Origin: Mastigias papua
Taxonomy: Eukaryota > Cnidaria > Scyphozoa > Rhizostomeae > Mastigiidae
Assembly (NCBI GenBank): GCA_964019165.1
Contig: OZ025282.1
Location: forward strand, 11,400,729-11,464,728
Length of the DNA stretch: 64,000 nucleotides
Direction: 5' to 3'
The notes under the pieces were generated by a model that had not been told where the DNA came from, ran no database searches, and was given only the letters and a program-made list of their open reading frames with translations. Shown in pieces: positions 1-12,815 of this stretch; the stretch's first letter is position 1, and every line of letters begins with the position of its first letter. The translations under genes and the position numbers were made by a program.

Positions 1-509
<509 letters not shown>

Positions 510-514
510 TGTGT

Positions 515-2660
515 ATGTATGTATATCTATGTATGTATAAGATGACGACTGGTGAGCGCCAATTATCTATAGAGAGACTGTTGGTTCCATTTCATATTTT
601 CACGACATTTACAACGCCGCTACGTGGCCTTTATATTACAAGGGTGGTATATATGAGGAAAGAAGTCTATTTATTATACCAATTATCAACACTGATAAAT
701 AGGCTGTAATAAAATTTTATTCTTAAAAGAAGTTTTAATTCTAAGCAGGTAATAAATATTTAACGAAGCATCTAACAAGAAGACTTTCATCGCTGGTTTT
801 CTTTTTAACTGATTGTGCCAAAAACCTTTGCTAACTCCTTTGACCTAGCTTAGGATCAAGATTCGACGCTCATGACTTCGTGGGTGTAAATTCTCTTTGA
901 TATTTCGTTGAAGAAATCACCGCTTTGTTTATCAAATCATAAAATGTCTTGCAATGAAGTTGCATGAGAACTAGCATTCGATTGGCGACTGCAATCGAAA
1001 GGAGACACACAGGCCTCTGCTATAAACAACAGCATTCAGTGATGGAATAACTGGTTGTTGCTTTGCTACAAATCCTTTGATTGAGAGTGAAACGTACAAG
1101 ATTAGTCAACAAAATTAGTCCTTTCCGATATGGTTACTAAATATTGACAAAAGATACACATATCAGCAGTGGTGTCCATCAAAGTATATCTTATGTTATA
1201 AGAAATACTATATTCCCTAGAAAGGCTTTCCTCACAGTATGATTTTCCTTACAACCGATCAAAATTCCTCGCTGGACTATAGTTGTCAAGACAACTTCAA
1301 TGTCACATCAAATTCTCTCAGTGCTGAAATTGATACTGTACAGAAGCACTTCACCAAATCAAATGAAGGAATGTCGATTAAGCTACTGAAGTCACAAGAA
1401 AATAAACAATCTGCTTGAATAGAAAGGGGCAACGGGCATTCGTCTCTTATCCCTCATCTTCCTTCATGCTGTGGTCAACCTATGTAACACAACGGAACCA
1501 TCTTGCGTTAACCACAAATGTGCGTAAAAATGATACTCTTCATTTAATGCTGCTGAAACTTTTTCAAAAATAGAAAAATTATGATTTAACAGGATAAACC
1601 TGCGGAAAAGTTGAGTTACTGAAATTGAATTTACTTGACTAAAGTGTGCAAGCAGTGTTTTGGCTTTATGAGTGTCGAATTCATGTCCAAATAATGAATG
1701 GGAACTATTTTTTAGTGTTGTCTAGTAGGTTTTGTGTAGGAACACAGGCTGGCACAAAGCAAGACCAATTTGCAACTTCTCATAAAGTACCATTCCCCGG
1801 TTACTTCATTTCATCAAGATAAAGTTTCCAACCGATTGCTTTCAATGGAGCTGGTTTATTCGGGACCTAGGAGTTGGGAGCATAGTTTCCCTTGTACAAC
1901 TAATGACAAAACCCCTCAAGCACGTCTTATTGGTGTTTTTGTGTTATACCAGTCAATACAACACAAAATCTTGCAATTATAAATCACTTTCAATACTAGG
2001 TATGAACTACTAAACTACACCAGAATGATGACAACAAGGGGAGCATAACATCATGATTATCCCTCAGGATCTAACATATACCTTAACACTACCTAGAACA
2101 CATATATAATACTAGATATAAATAAAAGCTTTCTTCATTCATGAATACTAAAGCCCATTTCACATTTGACGCAATAAGAAGATACGAAACTATTGCTTCT
2201 GATCAATACATGAAAAATGTCAGTGAAATGAAGGATAAATTTGGGCACACACAATTACCAGTAAGCTTTAGGGATTTGACAGACCTGTACAAAACAGTAC
2301 TACTCATCCAATAGGTGTTCAGCCAACAATATCCTTGAAAACAATTCTGGGTCAAACACTAACAGCACCATCTGTGTAATACCTTCCTTACCACAGTCCT
2401 ATCATCCTTCGATTTCAAGCCTTATTGCACAACATGAGAAATGTGCTTGGAAAGCAGGATTAAATGAAAACAGAGAAAAATTAAACAAGATAGCAAAGGG
2501 AGACGAATTAGTGGCAATCAGGCATACTGTTAATATCATGCTTACAAGAAAAGATGCTGCATTTACTATTGAGATATAAATTGAACGTATAATTATAGTC
2601 AATGACAGATGAGCATGAAACAACAACGTAAAACAAATAAAACCGATCACGTAGGGGAAT
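515..2660. other. no recognised gene; HCN intron expected in right part
   Basis: Apart from short open frames without recognisable motifs I see nothing here. The part immediately left of 2664 should be intron of the HCN-type gene, because the exon at 2664-3460 ends in a splice donor. I could not find the next HCN exon (S1 segment) on the minus strand of this stretch, so it probably lies left of the window. Confidence 0.5.
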
Positions 2661-2663
2661 TAC

Positions 2664-3460
2664 CTGAATGCACTGTATGGATGGATAAGAAAGGTAAATG
2701 CCATCATCCTCTGCTTCTCCTTTGCCAGGCCTCTGTCTCCACCGAATATCTTCAGGTTGACTGCATTTTCAGCAGGCTCGAGCCATTTCTTCAGTTTTGC
2801 GAAATTCCATTTGCTGGTTTGTAATTCAGCTTGGCTTGTTTTAGACTCCAGTGGACTTTCCGGTGAGATGAACAAGGAATTAAAGCTATACCCACTGTCT
2901 CCTGTAGACTCCCCATCTTGGCGAACTGGTACGAGTAATCTTCCAATCGGGGTGATCTTCTCATCAAAAGTAGATTGACGAGATGGTCTTTGAAACAAAA
3001 CACCATTCGATGTTTCATCAAGACTTCCAGTTTTCACGTCTCTTCTAACACTGATCCCCTCTCCATTGCTGTTACTTTCAGAAAAACTACAATTCAGCTC
3101 TGTCTCGCAATTTTTCGTGCCACGATCGTTATCTGAGTCATCACTTTCAAGCACATTGATGATGATTTCGCTGACAGTTCTGCGCCGGCAGTTCTCATGT
3201 TTTGTTATCCTTTTTATAGGCGAGACCTTAACTCTACCTCCATGACAATGAGGTTTTGGTCTGGCTCCCTTCCTCAGGCTAAGTATACGATACCATTTGC
3301 TATCACTTTTGCGCTCTTCTTTCTTTGCACCTGCCATTCCATGCTGAAGTAAATGCTTTGAAACTTTAGTAGCATTAGACATTTCGTCCTTCATAAATTT
3401 ACACTTCTGAAATATACTTACAGCCAGCAGAATTGCACACAGCCGATTGACTGGCAACAT
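2664..3460 (-). CDS. HCN-type channel, N-terminal exon
   Basis: Minus-strand open frame of about 265 codons whose C-terminal part resembles the HCN-domain preceding S1 of hyperpolarization-activated cyclic-nucleotide-gated channels: a basic/serine-rich leader, then VNLKIFGG, AKEKQR and LIHPYSAFR (family: VNKFSLRMFG, HPYSDFRFYWDL). The frame reaches TTCAG|GTAATT, a consensus donor with last exon base 2664, splitting the Arg codon just before S1; the in-frame stop just beyond lies in the intron. The most likely start is the Met at 3392-3394 (MKDEMSNATK), because upstream the minus strand reads GTAAGTATATTTCAG, which could be an acceptor of a 5' intron. The leader is low-complexity and acidic in the middle (ESDDSDND), as expected for a poorly conserved cytosolic N-terminus. 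Known role of the family: tetrameric plasma-membrane Na+/K+ channels opened by hyperpolarization and cAMP. An EAG/CNG relative is less likely because the IHPYS block is HCN-specific. Confidence 0.72.
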
Positions 3461-3469
3461 TCGGTATAA

Positions 3470-4410
3470 ATCGTAGCAAACTATTGCCTTGTAAGACAGA
3501 TGTAAAAATGCTGAGACACTGCAACACCTAGCCCCTTAAAACAAACTTAGGCTTTGCTAAGACGATTATGACAATGGCTGTCTCGGGTAATCTCTTTACT
3601 CCATCGTTCTGATACTTTGGCTCCAGTCTTCTCAATCTAGGCATGCAAGCAAGAGAGCGTGGCAAAGAGAATACACTGCAAACCAGTGCCTTAGAAATCA
3701 TGTATAATTTACGAATTTCTGCACACAATTAGCTAGCAATCAAAGCATGCATGTGCATTAAATGTTACGCGTGAAGTGACGTCTGGATCCAATAAATGCT
3801 CCTTGCTGTTCTCATATGCTTCTGGTGAATGTAACAGCACCTATGAAGATAAGGAGCAATATATAATCGAATGCTCTTGTACCATCCATGAAGCATATAG
3901 AGTGGATATGTCAAAGTATTCCTGTTCAAATCTGAAACACGCGCTCTCTCGCGCAATCTTGAAGCAATCTAATACGCTCGTTGAATTATTAATCACAAGA
4001 CTATTCATTATAATCTTCATTTCAAACATACTTCACTGTGCTTAACTTAAAACAATCGCCCAAGGAGAAAACAATATGGACTAAACAACAAAACCAAAAA
4101 CTTAGCAGGGGTTAAATATGGATAGTTTGAAATTGTGTGCCTCAATACCTTTAGGAAAATGAACTATGAGACAGCCAGTATAGCCATCATGTCGACCATA
4201 AGGGAAGATTTTAAGTGAAATTGGAAGGTTTATATGTAGCCTACTAGGGGAATGAAAATTAAACATAGCAAGTAAATTCATGCGTATAAAAAGTAAGACT
4301 GAGTATAGCAGATGATTAAGTTCAAAACATAACAAAACCGAACTACATAATATTTTTGCAATGTTGTCAAGAGGTACTGCAGTGATTTTTAATCATTACT
4401 CTGATAATTT
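3470..4410. other. no recognised feature
   Basis: Presumed 5' flank or first intron of the HCN-type gene. Short frames on both strands overlap one another (3776-4045 plus, 3765-4029 minus) and none carries a motif I recognise. Confidence 0.4.
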
Positions 4411-4682
4411 GAGCTACAATCAATCTTTATTTCCGTGGCTGATGAGTTAGCACCACTAGCCCTGGAAAACTGCTTCCGGTAAGGTAGGGTCTATCACATG
4501 CTAATTTCCGCCCCCTGGATACCACAATACTCCAGCTTTTGCAGAGGATGTCATAATCTGCGAAAAGCTGGAGTATTGTGGTATCCCGTGGAGGAATTTA
4601 GAATGGGATTAAAACCGGAAGCAATTTTCTAGAGTTAACGGTGTTAACTCATCAATCAAGGAAACAAAGATTGGTGTAACTC
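4411..4682. repeat. inverted duplication of LINE sequence with 24-bp perfect hairpin core
   Basis: The left arm (4411-4540) is the reverse complement, with substitutions, of the right arm (4563-4682). The innermost 24 bp (4517-4540 and 4563-4586) are perfectly complementary, with GCAGA/TCTGC extending into the 22-bp loop. The outer part includes GCTTCCGGT/ACCGGAAGC and GATGAGTTAGCACC/GGTGTTAACTCATC. The right arm runs in frame into LINE reverse-transcriptase coding sequence, so the left arm is an inverted copy of the same LINE segment. Confidence 0.8.
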
Positions 4683-5132
4683 AAGGCTCATGCTCTAGGC
4701 CTCTTTTATTCCTGATCTAAATCAATGACCCCCCAATAGCTGTCCAAACTTCAAAGGCATCTGTGTTTGTTGATGACACGAGCCCTTACAACAAGTGCAG
4801 TGACATCTTTCAGCTGAATGAGACCACTAAGGGAGATTATACCCAAGTTGAAAAATAGCTAGATTCGACAAGCCCGTATTCCAAGAAAACTGGAAGCTCA
4901 CTACCTGCTCATTCTCACAAACCCTAGAAATAAAGCAGTGAAAGACAAGCATGAATTTTCGAGATTGAAGATTCGGATAATGAGCTTATACCTAGTAATA
5001 AACCAATTGGGGTTCCCAACTTCCAACGCCGTTCTATCTTCCTTACTTAATATACGTTTAAAGAAGAAACTTAGGAAATCTCTTGGCAAAATATACCCAT
5101 ATAGACTGCAAGAGTGTTTTTCAGTCTCCTAA
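4600..5132 (+). pseudogene. CR1/L2-type LINE reverse transcriptase fragment
   Basis: Plus-strand translation gives VNGVNSSIKETKIGVTQGSC, then LLFLI, INDPPIAVQTSKASVFVDDT and DIFQLNET. This is the RT palm of CR1/L2-like elements (GVPQGSxLGPLLFLIYIND...YADDT), with Gln retained but FADD changed to FVDDT and stops between motifs. It continues as a weakly recognisable thumb region (LKIRxNEL) until about 5100. Truncated at both ends; its 5' side is folded into the inverted duplication. Confidence 0.75.
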
Positions 5133-5159
5133 AAGTATCGAGAGCCTTTTTCCTTTTGT

Positions 5160-5530
5160 AGGATTGAGCCCCTAGACACGTTTGCTCTTCTACTGTTTAA
5201 AGTTTACGTGTCGTAGCTGCAAGGCTACTTATTATGGCAAAACATCACGCCATTTTATCGTTCGATGTAGAGAGCACAAAGGAATCAACAAAGGAGGACG
5301 GGGGATGGTGAAAGTGTCACAGGTGCTTCGTCATTCATTAGGGATCATATAAATAAACTGGCCATGTAGCTTCATTTCATAATTTCTATATTACAGACAA
5401 AGGTAGTAATGAATTCGAGTTATCTATACACAAGAGTTTGCTAATTCTTACGGATCGTCCCACGCTTAATTAACGGGATTCTTCAATACTTTTAGTTCTA
5501 TTCCAATCCCCTTGCAGTTCTTGTCCATTA
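5160..5530 (+). pseudogene. Penelope-like element, GIY-YIG endonuclease fragment
   Basis: One plus frame reads FTCRSCKATYYGKTSRH followed by VRCREHKGI, the signature of the GIY-YIG nuclease domain at the C-terminus of Penelope-like retroelements (C-x2-C, YxGxTxRxxxxRxxEH). After frameshifts the closing part reads NEFELSIHKSLLILTDRPTL, matching the conserved end of such proteins. No RT part is attached; the upstream neighbour is a LINE fragment, so this is a 5'-truncated copy or one joined by rearrangement. Confidence 0.75.
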
Positions 5531-5689
5531 ACGTATCTGTTTTCCTTTCATAGGTAATTTCAGCTGTTTCTTTGAAAGCGTCATTTCTGATTCCCTTCCA
5601 CATTTAGTTGAGTGAGTATGGATCAGTTTGATCAATTTCCATATTCTCGTATTTAGGTATTTTTCGCTCCCATTGAATTTATTTGGCTA

Positions 5690-5762
5690 TTTATCAGGGT
5701 CCCCTAAAAATCAACACAGCTGAAAGGCTATCCTCCTTAAATATTTGAATGAATGAATCTTA
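5690..5762 (+). repeat. LINE 3' tail with ATGA repeats
   Basis: GGGTCCCCT, then CAGCTGAAAGGCTATCC and TTGAATGAATGAA. The same tail design (short CAGC/GCTG hairpin, GGGCTAYCC, A/T-rich spacer, ATGA-type microsatellite) ends LINE copies at 26.94, 38.30 and 50.35 kb in this window. Confidence 0.7.
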
Positions 5763-7085
5763 TGTATTCTTTCGCACAGTTCCATTTTATATGAGAAACT
5801 CCATCAGTAAGTTAAAGATACATAGTCATCTGCTGCATGATTTACCAATGGTAATATACATATGATTTTATAGTCACTATAAAACACCAACAAAACTGAG
5901 ATTTTACCTAGATTAACATAACCTTTTGTCGGCTAAAATTGAATATTGCAATGAAGCATTCCATGCAGAAAAGAAAGAACAACAAATGGACCTAGAGCCT
6001 AACTATCAAAATATGGCATTTGGATGATTTTCAGTCAGGTAAAATAATGATGATGAACGAAACAGGATGAACTAAGTCCAGAAACTGAAAACTAGCTAAA
6101 AACTTATGTTGGAAAGATATCCCTGATCATCGGCCATGTGGTTAACATCACGTGAACAGTTTGTGCAATTCAATTAGTGTCCTATAGGGTGGAATAATTA
6201 CAGTTGATCTAGCAGAGTTTAGTGACTTTTAGAGTGTTAGTGGTTGCGATCGCGAGTTCAATATCAATTATATGCAATCTTGTTATGTTATGTTCATAAA
6301 AAATTATAAAAAAATTATAAAAACTTAAAGTATGGACCGTCAATAGTCAAGTGATGGCCATCGAGCGAACGATACGAAATTAATAAACGAAGCATGCCAA
6401 TTTATGAGCGAAAGAACAATTGATAAAAATATTTCAAACAAACTACGAGTTATAGTAATAGTCTCTCTCTCCCTCCAGTTCAAAATTACAACAAAATATA
6501 AAAGCAAATAACGCCAGCTGCAACTTTCCCAGATTAAAAACTAACATCTGGTTTAATAACAGCGATAACAGCAAAATATGCTCAATATACAGTGGCGTTC
6601 TCTGAGAACCCCAGCTGATAATCTACTATATCCACCTAGTTTCACTACAATAATCTACAGCTATATACACATTAAGCCTTATTTTGAGGTAATCCATGAG
6701 GACAGAACAGCTCTGCTAGACAAAATGCTTACTTTTTCACTAGTAAAGCTATGGTATTCAGGACTTCAAATTTCATATCGTATATCGAGAAACAACATAA
6801 ATAATGAAAATCATAAATACTGTAGGATGAAGAAAAAAGTGGCTTTCAATGATTTCTTACGATAATTTGAGGAAATTGCACCTAGTTTCAGGTTCACTTG
6901 TAATGCAGTTAAATTGTAAAATTCTGCATTCGATAGAAGTTTTACAGCTACATTTAATAATATTCTGTACTGACGTCCAATAACTATTTCAGCTTGCACC
7001 TTTTTAAGATTGTCACTTAACTTTGTAGTATTGTATTACTGTATAAATGTATAAGGCCCTTCAAAAACAGTTTCATGAATGGACT
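5763..7085. other. no recognised feature
   Basis: Only short frames; the one at 6578-6865 has no recognisable motif. A small CT run (TCTCTCTCTCCCTCC, about 6462) is present. Confidence 0.4.
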
Positions 7086-7089
7086 AATG

Positions 7090-8285
7090 TCATGAAGGAA
7101 AAATTATAACACATTTTACATTGTTTTGACACCGGTCCCAAAACTCTATTCCTCAAATTGCGTAGCAGACTCCTTTTACGTTTGCCAACTTTATCAAAAA
7201 CCGTAACTTTGAACCAGCCAAAACACTTTTTGTGCTCTATTGACATCAGCACTCTAGTCACCAACGTGCCATTACATGAAACCATAGGGAATTGTGCTGA
7301 TGCTTTGTATCGAGATCATCTGTCCCCCATTCCCAGAGGGCACTTTCAAAAAATTGACGCTAATTGCTACGCGAGGAGTGGAATTTAATTTTGACCACCA
7401 GAGTATAAGCAATAAGACAGAATGGAAATGGGTAATACTGTGGAACGTGCTTTAGCAAACACTCGTTGGCGTCCATAAACGTACACTTTTCGATAACACC
7501 GTACGATACTTTCGTTATCATTGGCTCTGAGTTGGAATGTGATCCTTTTCATGTAAACCTCAACCTGCTATATCTAGCTCTAAAATCTGCAGTAGAGAAG
7601 AAGCAAAACAACTCCGTGAATTTTCTAGATGTTTCAGTGGAGAAAGGGGGCACTAGATATCTCACCAGCGTTTACAGGAAACCAAAGTTTACTGGTCAAT
7701 ACATCAGTTGGAATTCATCAAGACTTTAGTTAACAGGGCACTTATGATTTGCTCTAAAATTAAGTTAGATTTTGAGCTGGAAAGAATAAAACAGCTGCTA
7801 TTTGACAACGGATATCCAAAGTTTCTTCTTTCTTGCATTAAGGAAAAACTAGCCTACATTTCATCAGAAAATCAGTTTGGTCCTGAAAAGTGCCCGGTTT
7901 ACTTAAAATTGCCCTGGACTGGAAATGTTTCATCAAAATTTGAAGTTGTGTAGCCTATGAATTTTCGTGCAGATGTGAAGCTCGGTACGTAGGACGAACT
8001 ACACAAAAACTAGTGGATAGAATAAGACAACATGTTCCCACCAGCACAAGGAAAAAAACAATAATAGGAGAACAGCCACCCCGTATTGCAAAAACAATAA
8101 TCCTAAAAGGAATTGTGATTCGGTCATAGAACAGCATCTTATTACAAATCCAGAATGCGTCAGGAAACATTTGGGCATCAAGATCATCCCTTTATTTAAG
8201 TGTTTTGGAATCAGCTTCAATTAAGACTTAAACCCAAGTCTTGTGTAAACAATATCAGTTCATTTTCCCATTTAGGTTACAGTAT
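7090..8285 (+). mobile_element. Penelope-like element, RT plus GIY-YIG, decayed
   Basis: Plus-strand pieces in three frames reconstruct the order expected for a Penelope-like retroelement. About 7220-7390: CSIDISTLVTNVPLHETI and CADALYRDHLS (RT motif A region, S-L-x-T-N-V-P). About 7561-7700: NSVNFLDVSVEKGG and YLTSVYRKPKFTGQY (RT motif E/thumb). 7708-7950: thumb and linker with YLKLPW. 7970-8150: CEARYVGRTTQKLVDRIRQH, the GIY-YIG nuclease. 8180-8280: SSLYLSVLESASIKT tail. Frameshifts and a stop at 7388 rule out function, and the catalytic YxDD segment is not readable. It abuts the LINE that begins near 8290. Confidence 0.8.
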
Positions 8286-8289
8286 TGAA

Positions 8290-9074
8290 GCAAACAGTGG
8301 TGAATAGGTGCTAATTGGACAGCCATATGGCCAACTAAACGCATTATTCATCATATCAATAGAATGGCTACGCCAGAACAAGCTCAGCCTGAACACTGCT
8401 AAAACAGAATATATGGTTGCTGGTCATAAACGACAAACCAACCATATTCCTGTTCCACTAGAGGTAAGTGTAAATGGAGAGCTCAACAAGTTAAATACCT
8501 TGGAATTATGATCGACGAGAACCTAACATGGAATGAGCAATATAAAAGCCTTAAAGGTAAAATAAAAAATGCTCTCTCGTCCCGGTGGAAACTAAAGAAC
8601 ATACTCCCGCAATCTAAACTGGATCAGGTCTATAAGGCACTGCTTGAGAGTCATTTGAGATACAGTGATGAACAATGGGGGAAATTGTCCAACACAAAGC
8701 TGGATCACCTTCAGCGCTTACAAAACAGAGCCCGCACACTAATAGAAGGCTCAAGATTAAAGGACGGGTGGAGGTGCAATTGGCTTTCTGTCTCAAATTT
8801 GACAAAATTTGCCAGGGCAGTTATGATCTACAAAATAATAAATGGTCTCTGCCCCGACAATTTGAAAGGAAGACTTGCCACTAGGTCCCAAATATCAAAC
8901 TATTCAACTAGAAATTACCTTGACCTAGACATTCCAAGGCAAAACTTAGAATTCTCCAAAAAGAGTTTTTTCTATTGTGGTGCACAGACGTGGAACGAAA
9001 TCCTAATACAAATAAAAACGAGTTCCAAAATTACCACGTTAAAAAAGAAATTAAAGGAATACCTGCAAAATTAG
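8290..9074 (+). mobile_element. 5'-truncated CR1/L2-like LINE, RT C-terminus
   Basis: Two frames (8308-8511 and 8508-9074) join by one frameshift near 8505 and encode EWLRQNKLSLNTAKTEYM, then MIDENLTWNEQ, LQRLQNRARTLI, FARAVMIYKIINGLCPD and FFYCGAQTWNEI, the standard thumb and C-terminal region of LINE RTs downstream of YADD. The final 188 codons have no internal stop, so this insertion is younger than the Penelope copy beside it. The expected C-terminal stop is at 9072-9074, followed by a 3' UTR. Confidence 0.85.
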
Positions 9075-9149
9075 CATTCCCTCCTGAAGCACGATCCCTG
9101 GGAAGACCAGCATTATACCTGAAGTTACAATTTAATGTTAATTTCCTTT

Positions 9150-9195
9150 TCTTTGTATCTCAGCTAGCTGATAGGGTTTCTGTGTAAAAATATGA

Positions 9196-9279
<84 letters not shown>

Positions 9280-9280
9280 A
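9150..9280 (+). repeat. LINE 3' tail hairpin and (GAT)n
   Basis: The 3' UTR of the preceding LINE ends with CAGCTAGCTGATAGGG, a perfect CAGCTAGCTG palindrome, then a run of about 27 GAT/ATG triplets from 9196 to 9279. A 3' microsatellite is the normal terminus of CR1/L2-type elements that lack poly(A). Confidence 0.85.
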
Positions 9281-9604
9281 ATATCACGGGTAGCCGCACC
9301 TGGCTATAATTACGGTTCTGCTATATCAGTACAGTTTTTAAATGAAGTCTATATACAGTGTGTGTAACAAGTGGTCTGTTTCAAAATCTAATTCATATTT
9401 AGTTCTCGTTCTAACACTTTAGCATGAGTCAACTTATTGCCTACAGTAACCAAGGAACTAAGTACAAAAAGAGCGCCATTAGCCGCAGAAAATTCGAGTC
9501 GTAGAATTGAAGCTATAGCGCAATAACACATTCTAACATTGGTCTTGTTGAGTACTTTGTAAATATCCAACACTACTATAGCAACTACGCAAAATTTTTA
9601 TTTT
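9281..9604. other. no recognised feature
   Basis: Flank between the (GAT)n LINE tail and the dispersed repeat at 9.66 kb; no motif seen on either strand. Confidence 0.4.
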
Positions 9605-9654
9605 AGTAAGAAAATAAGGGGAGCCGTCTACAGCAGTGTAAAATCTCTACAAAA

Positions 9655-9860
9655 ATGGGGTAAAGGTAAAATTGAGTCCCATGTACGATTTCGTACGTTG
9701 GGGGAGTGCCCGTTAGAGGGACACTTATCCTGAGCCGTCGGCATAGTGAGGTAGGGTGGCCAGTTCCTTTCCTCGCTGCCTTTAGCTTCCCCAGTGTTGC
9801 CACCAGGTGCCCATTTACTGCTGGGTGGACAGTGAGCGAGCATCCCAACTATGACCCGAG
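9655..9860. repeat. dispersed repeat R1, copy 1
   Basis: About 170-200 bp strongly similar to 45428-45600 in the same orientation. Shared blocks include GGGGAGTGCC, GGCATAGTGAGGTAGGGTGG, CCAGTTCCTTT, CCCCAGTGTTGCCACCAGGT and GCTGCTGGGTGGACAGT or its one-base variant. Much more GC-rich than the surroundings. The frames through it do not match between copies, so it is a non-coding interspersed repeat, possibly a SINE. A downstream GGGTTCGGCTCC near 9858 resembles a Pol III B box but is absent from the other copy. Confidence 0.75.
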
Positions 9861-9949
9861 GGTTCGGCTCCGTTGTTTCACAAAACTACCAGATTTAAGC
9901 TTAGAGCCATACCTCTTTACGGGCCGTGGAGGAGAATCGTCACATACCT

Positions 9950-10435
9950 CGCAGATCAAGTGGTGCAACATCGATTGTCTGTATTGGTTTGGCATAAATT
10001 AACATATAGTCATTTTGATATATAGCAGATCAATCTATTAAACTACAATTGGCTACAAGTAGTGGCTCGGAGAATAAGAAGTCAGTAAAAAAGTATCCAG
10101 AATACCTCGATCAGCAGAGCTGTAAGACAGCATTTGGATATGCTGCACATTATATTATACAAGTAAACAGGCAATCTAAGGATGTAACTATTTTGAAGAA
10201 GGTAATAACAACTCAATTTTTTGAAGAAACATTTAATTTTTGGGTACCTTTTTCAGTGCAAATACTGTAATTGATAGAATATTTTTTGTAATTCCAAGTT
10301 ATTTTGATTTGATCTTATGTTTTTACTTGTAGGTATTGTATGCGCTGCAGAGTTTCGTAAAATATAAGGACGAATTATCAAATCAATAAATTATTATGTA
10401 TATAGTCAGCATGTGTTCAGGCTGGTTGAATTGCC
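9950..10435. other. no recognised feature
   Basis: AT-rich; the frame 10049-10270 has no recognisable domain. The left limit of RLE element A lies at its right edge. Confidence 0.35.
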
Positions 10436-10496
10436 GTTACTACACCTGTTAGGCGGATTATAACAAATAACCAAGGGCTAACAGGACATCCTTTGG

Positions 10497-11085
10497 TCAT
10501 CGTTCTAGCACCCTTCTCAGGATCCTAGCTATTCCCAACAAGACAGTCTTCTGTATAGCTCCAACATCACTCGGTACCTCCAATTTTTTAACCAAGTTGT
10601 CAAAGTCTTTTGTCACACTTCCCAGGGCACCTATAACAACAGGAATAACTTGCACATTCCTCAATTGCCACAATCTTCCAATTCTCCCCGCAACCCTAGG
10701 TATTTCGCAACTTTATCTCTTTCTTTTTCATGTACTCGTCCATCAGCAGGCACTGCCATATCTACAATTATTCCACTTTGTCTTCTCTTGTCAGTTATAA
10801 TAATGTCTGGACGCCTTGCCTCTACTACATGATCGCACTGTATATTTGTATCCCATAAAAACTTTAAATCGTTATTCTCTGCTATTCCATCTGGGTTATA
10901 ATCATACAATATTTTCTTACATTCTAATGAATGCCTCCTACACAGCTCCGAATGAATCCTCTTTGCTACATTATCATGGCACCTCTTGTTTTCTTTTTGG
11001 GCTAACTTTTCACATTCGCTTATTATGTGTTGCACACTTTCTCCTCTTTTAAAACACATTCTACAAAGGGGGCTTTCTATGCTTT
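10497..11085 (-). pseudogene. RLE element A: zinc knuckle and PD-(D/E)xK endonuclease
   Basis: An open frame of 132 codons reads CFKRGESVQHIISECEKLAQ (CCHC-like knuckle with the first Cys just upstream), then WDTNIQCDHVVEARRPDIII, TDKRRQSGIIVDMAVPADGR and VHEKERDKVAKY. RPDIII plus D/K nearby is the restriction-like endonuclease core. After one frameshift the conserved C-terminus continues as VQVIPVVIGALGSVTKDF and KTVLLGIARILRRVLER, ending near 10497. The nuclease core itself is intact in sequence, unlike the RT part. Confidence 0.82.
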
Positions 11086-12815
11086 TATCAATGTGGTGTT
11101 TATGTAATTTGTTCTGATAGCTTGTTCTTGCGTATCACAAAACAATGCCTCTGTCTCTACTTTGCGATCACTTCGGATTAACCAATTCCATGTTGTATTC
11201 TTGTCAACTTTTTCTGGCACTTCTCGTAAGAACTATCCATACATCCTTTTCTTTATCCATTTCTGTTTAAGTTCCTGGGTTTTCTGTCTTTTGAAGCCCA
11301 CCTTACTGATAATATCGTCCTTCTCTATCATTCCTGATGCACAAACTCTTTTAATCAATATTTCTGTAGAATTCCATACGGTAGAACCCTAAATTGTTTT
11401 CCTCTGCTCTAATACAGTTTTCTTCGCTGATCAGTCCTCTACAACCACCATGTCTCTTCAAATAGCCTGTTTACATCAATACTAGGATGAAATGCACCAT
11501 GCAATTGTCATACATTTTCTTGTTCCTCTGTCTAAACATTTTACTTCATGATCTTTCCAATCCAGAATTGCAGCCCCGTATCTAACGATAGCTATAGCCC
11601 ATGCACTCATTGCTGTAATTTGGCTTCTACCAATCAACTTTGATCTAAGACTTACCGTTCTCTTATATTCTCTTAAAATTATAACTACTATTAGGAAAAT
11701 TCTCTTGGGAAGTATACAAAGCATTACGGCTTAATTAAGGAACAGGGACGTCTATTCATTGCAGTTAAGTATGTCAACTTATCTGTCAGTACTGTAGAAG
11801 TTTTTGATCAGCTATCACTACGTTTCTTGGACATGCTAAAGGACCTAAATTAAGACTCAAGCACCAGAAGCTACATATTTCGAACAATCACCACAATTGC
11901 CATTCGAACTAAAGATTATATTTTTTGACGTAGGAATAAACATTGGGGAAATTCTGGATTGCTATTTTATTGATCAATATATCATTTACCATTTCTTCCC
12001 TTATAATTCTTGCATGTGTCGTGTGTATACAAGTAGCCATTATCTTTTTAAGTGTACCTTTATTGTGTGAAAGAATAAGGCTGGTTTTCCAAAATGACAT
12101 ATCTACCTTTAAAAAATTGATCAACTGAAGTGCTATTTTTATTCAATTATGAGGTGCACTATTAAAAGCTTTATGATAGTCAATCCAAGTCATGCTGAGG
12201 GTTCTTTGCTTGCTTTTCTGTGATCATTCGATTTATTAGGAGTTGATCTTTATACCCATACAATCCTCTTTACATCCCTTTCTGCTCTATGGGGAACAGA
12301 TCATTAGATTCTATGAAAGCATATGTTATATCAGTGACAGTCGAGGTGAGCAGCTTGTATATTGTACTTAGGTATGTTATAGGTCTATAGTTCTTTGGCT
12401 GATATGTTTCGGTACTTTTAGGGAGCAAGTTTGTCAACCCTTCTGGTGACCAGTTTGTGGGTTTTTTTCGGACTTCTTACGATCTCAGAAAGTAGAACTG
12501 CAAGAAGATCATGTGTGCATAGTAGTGAATGTAACCATAAGGTTCTTATTTTATCTACTTCTGCTGACTTCCATTTATGTGATTTCTTTAGTGCCATTTT
12601 AACTTCCTCGTTGCTTATATCTTTCAATTGTTGTTCTCAAATATGTTCTTTAACTTGCTGTATGGTTTTAATCCATTTTCTCATTGAGTGGTCTATTACT
12701 ATCCCTTACCGCTACTTTTTCCTTTCCCACTTCTCTGTAAAATGTCCTGGAATCTGTCTTAAAAATCAAAATTTGTATAAAGAACTTTGATCTTCTTTTC
12801 GTATCTCGTAGTTCT

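Noticed and set aside
4439..4473. CTGATGA...GAAA spacing resembling a hammerhead core at 4439
   Set aside because: No helices I, II or III can be formed around it; it lies in LINE coding sequence.
10049..10270. 73-codon plus frame between repeat R1 and RLE element A
   Set aside because: No recognisable motif, no splice sites, composition of intergenic DNA.
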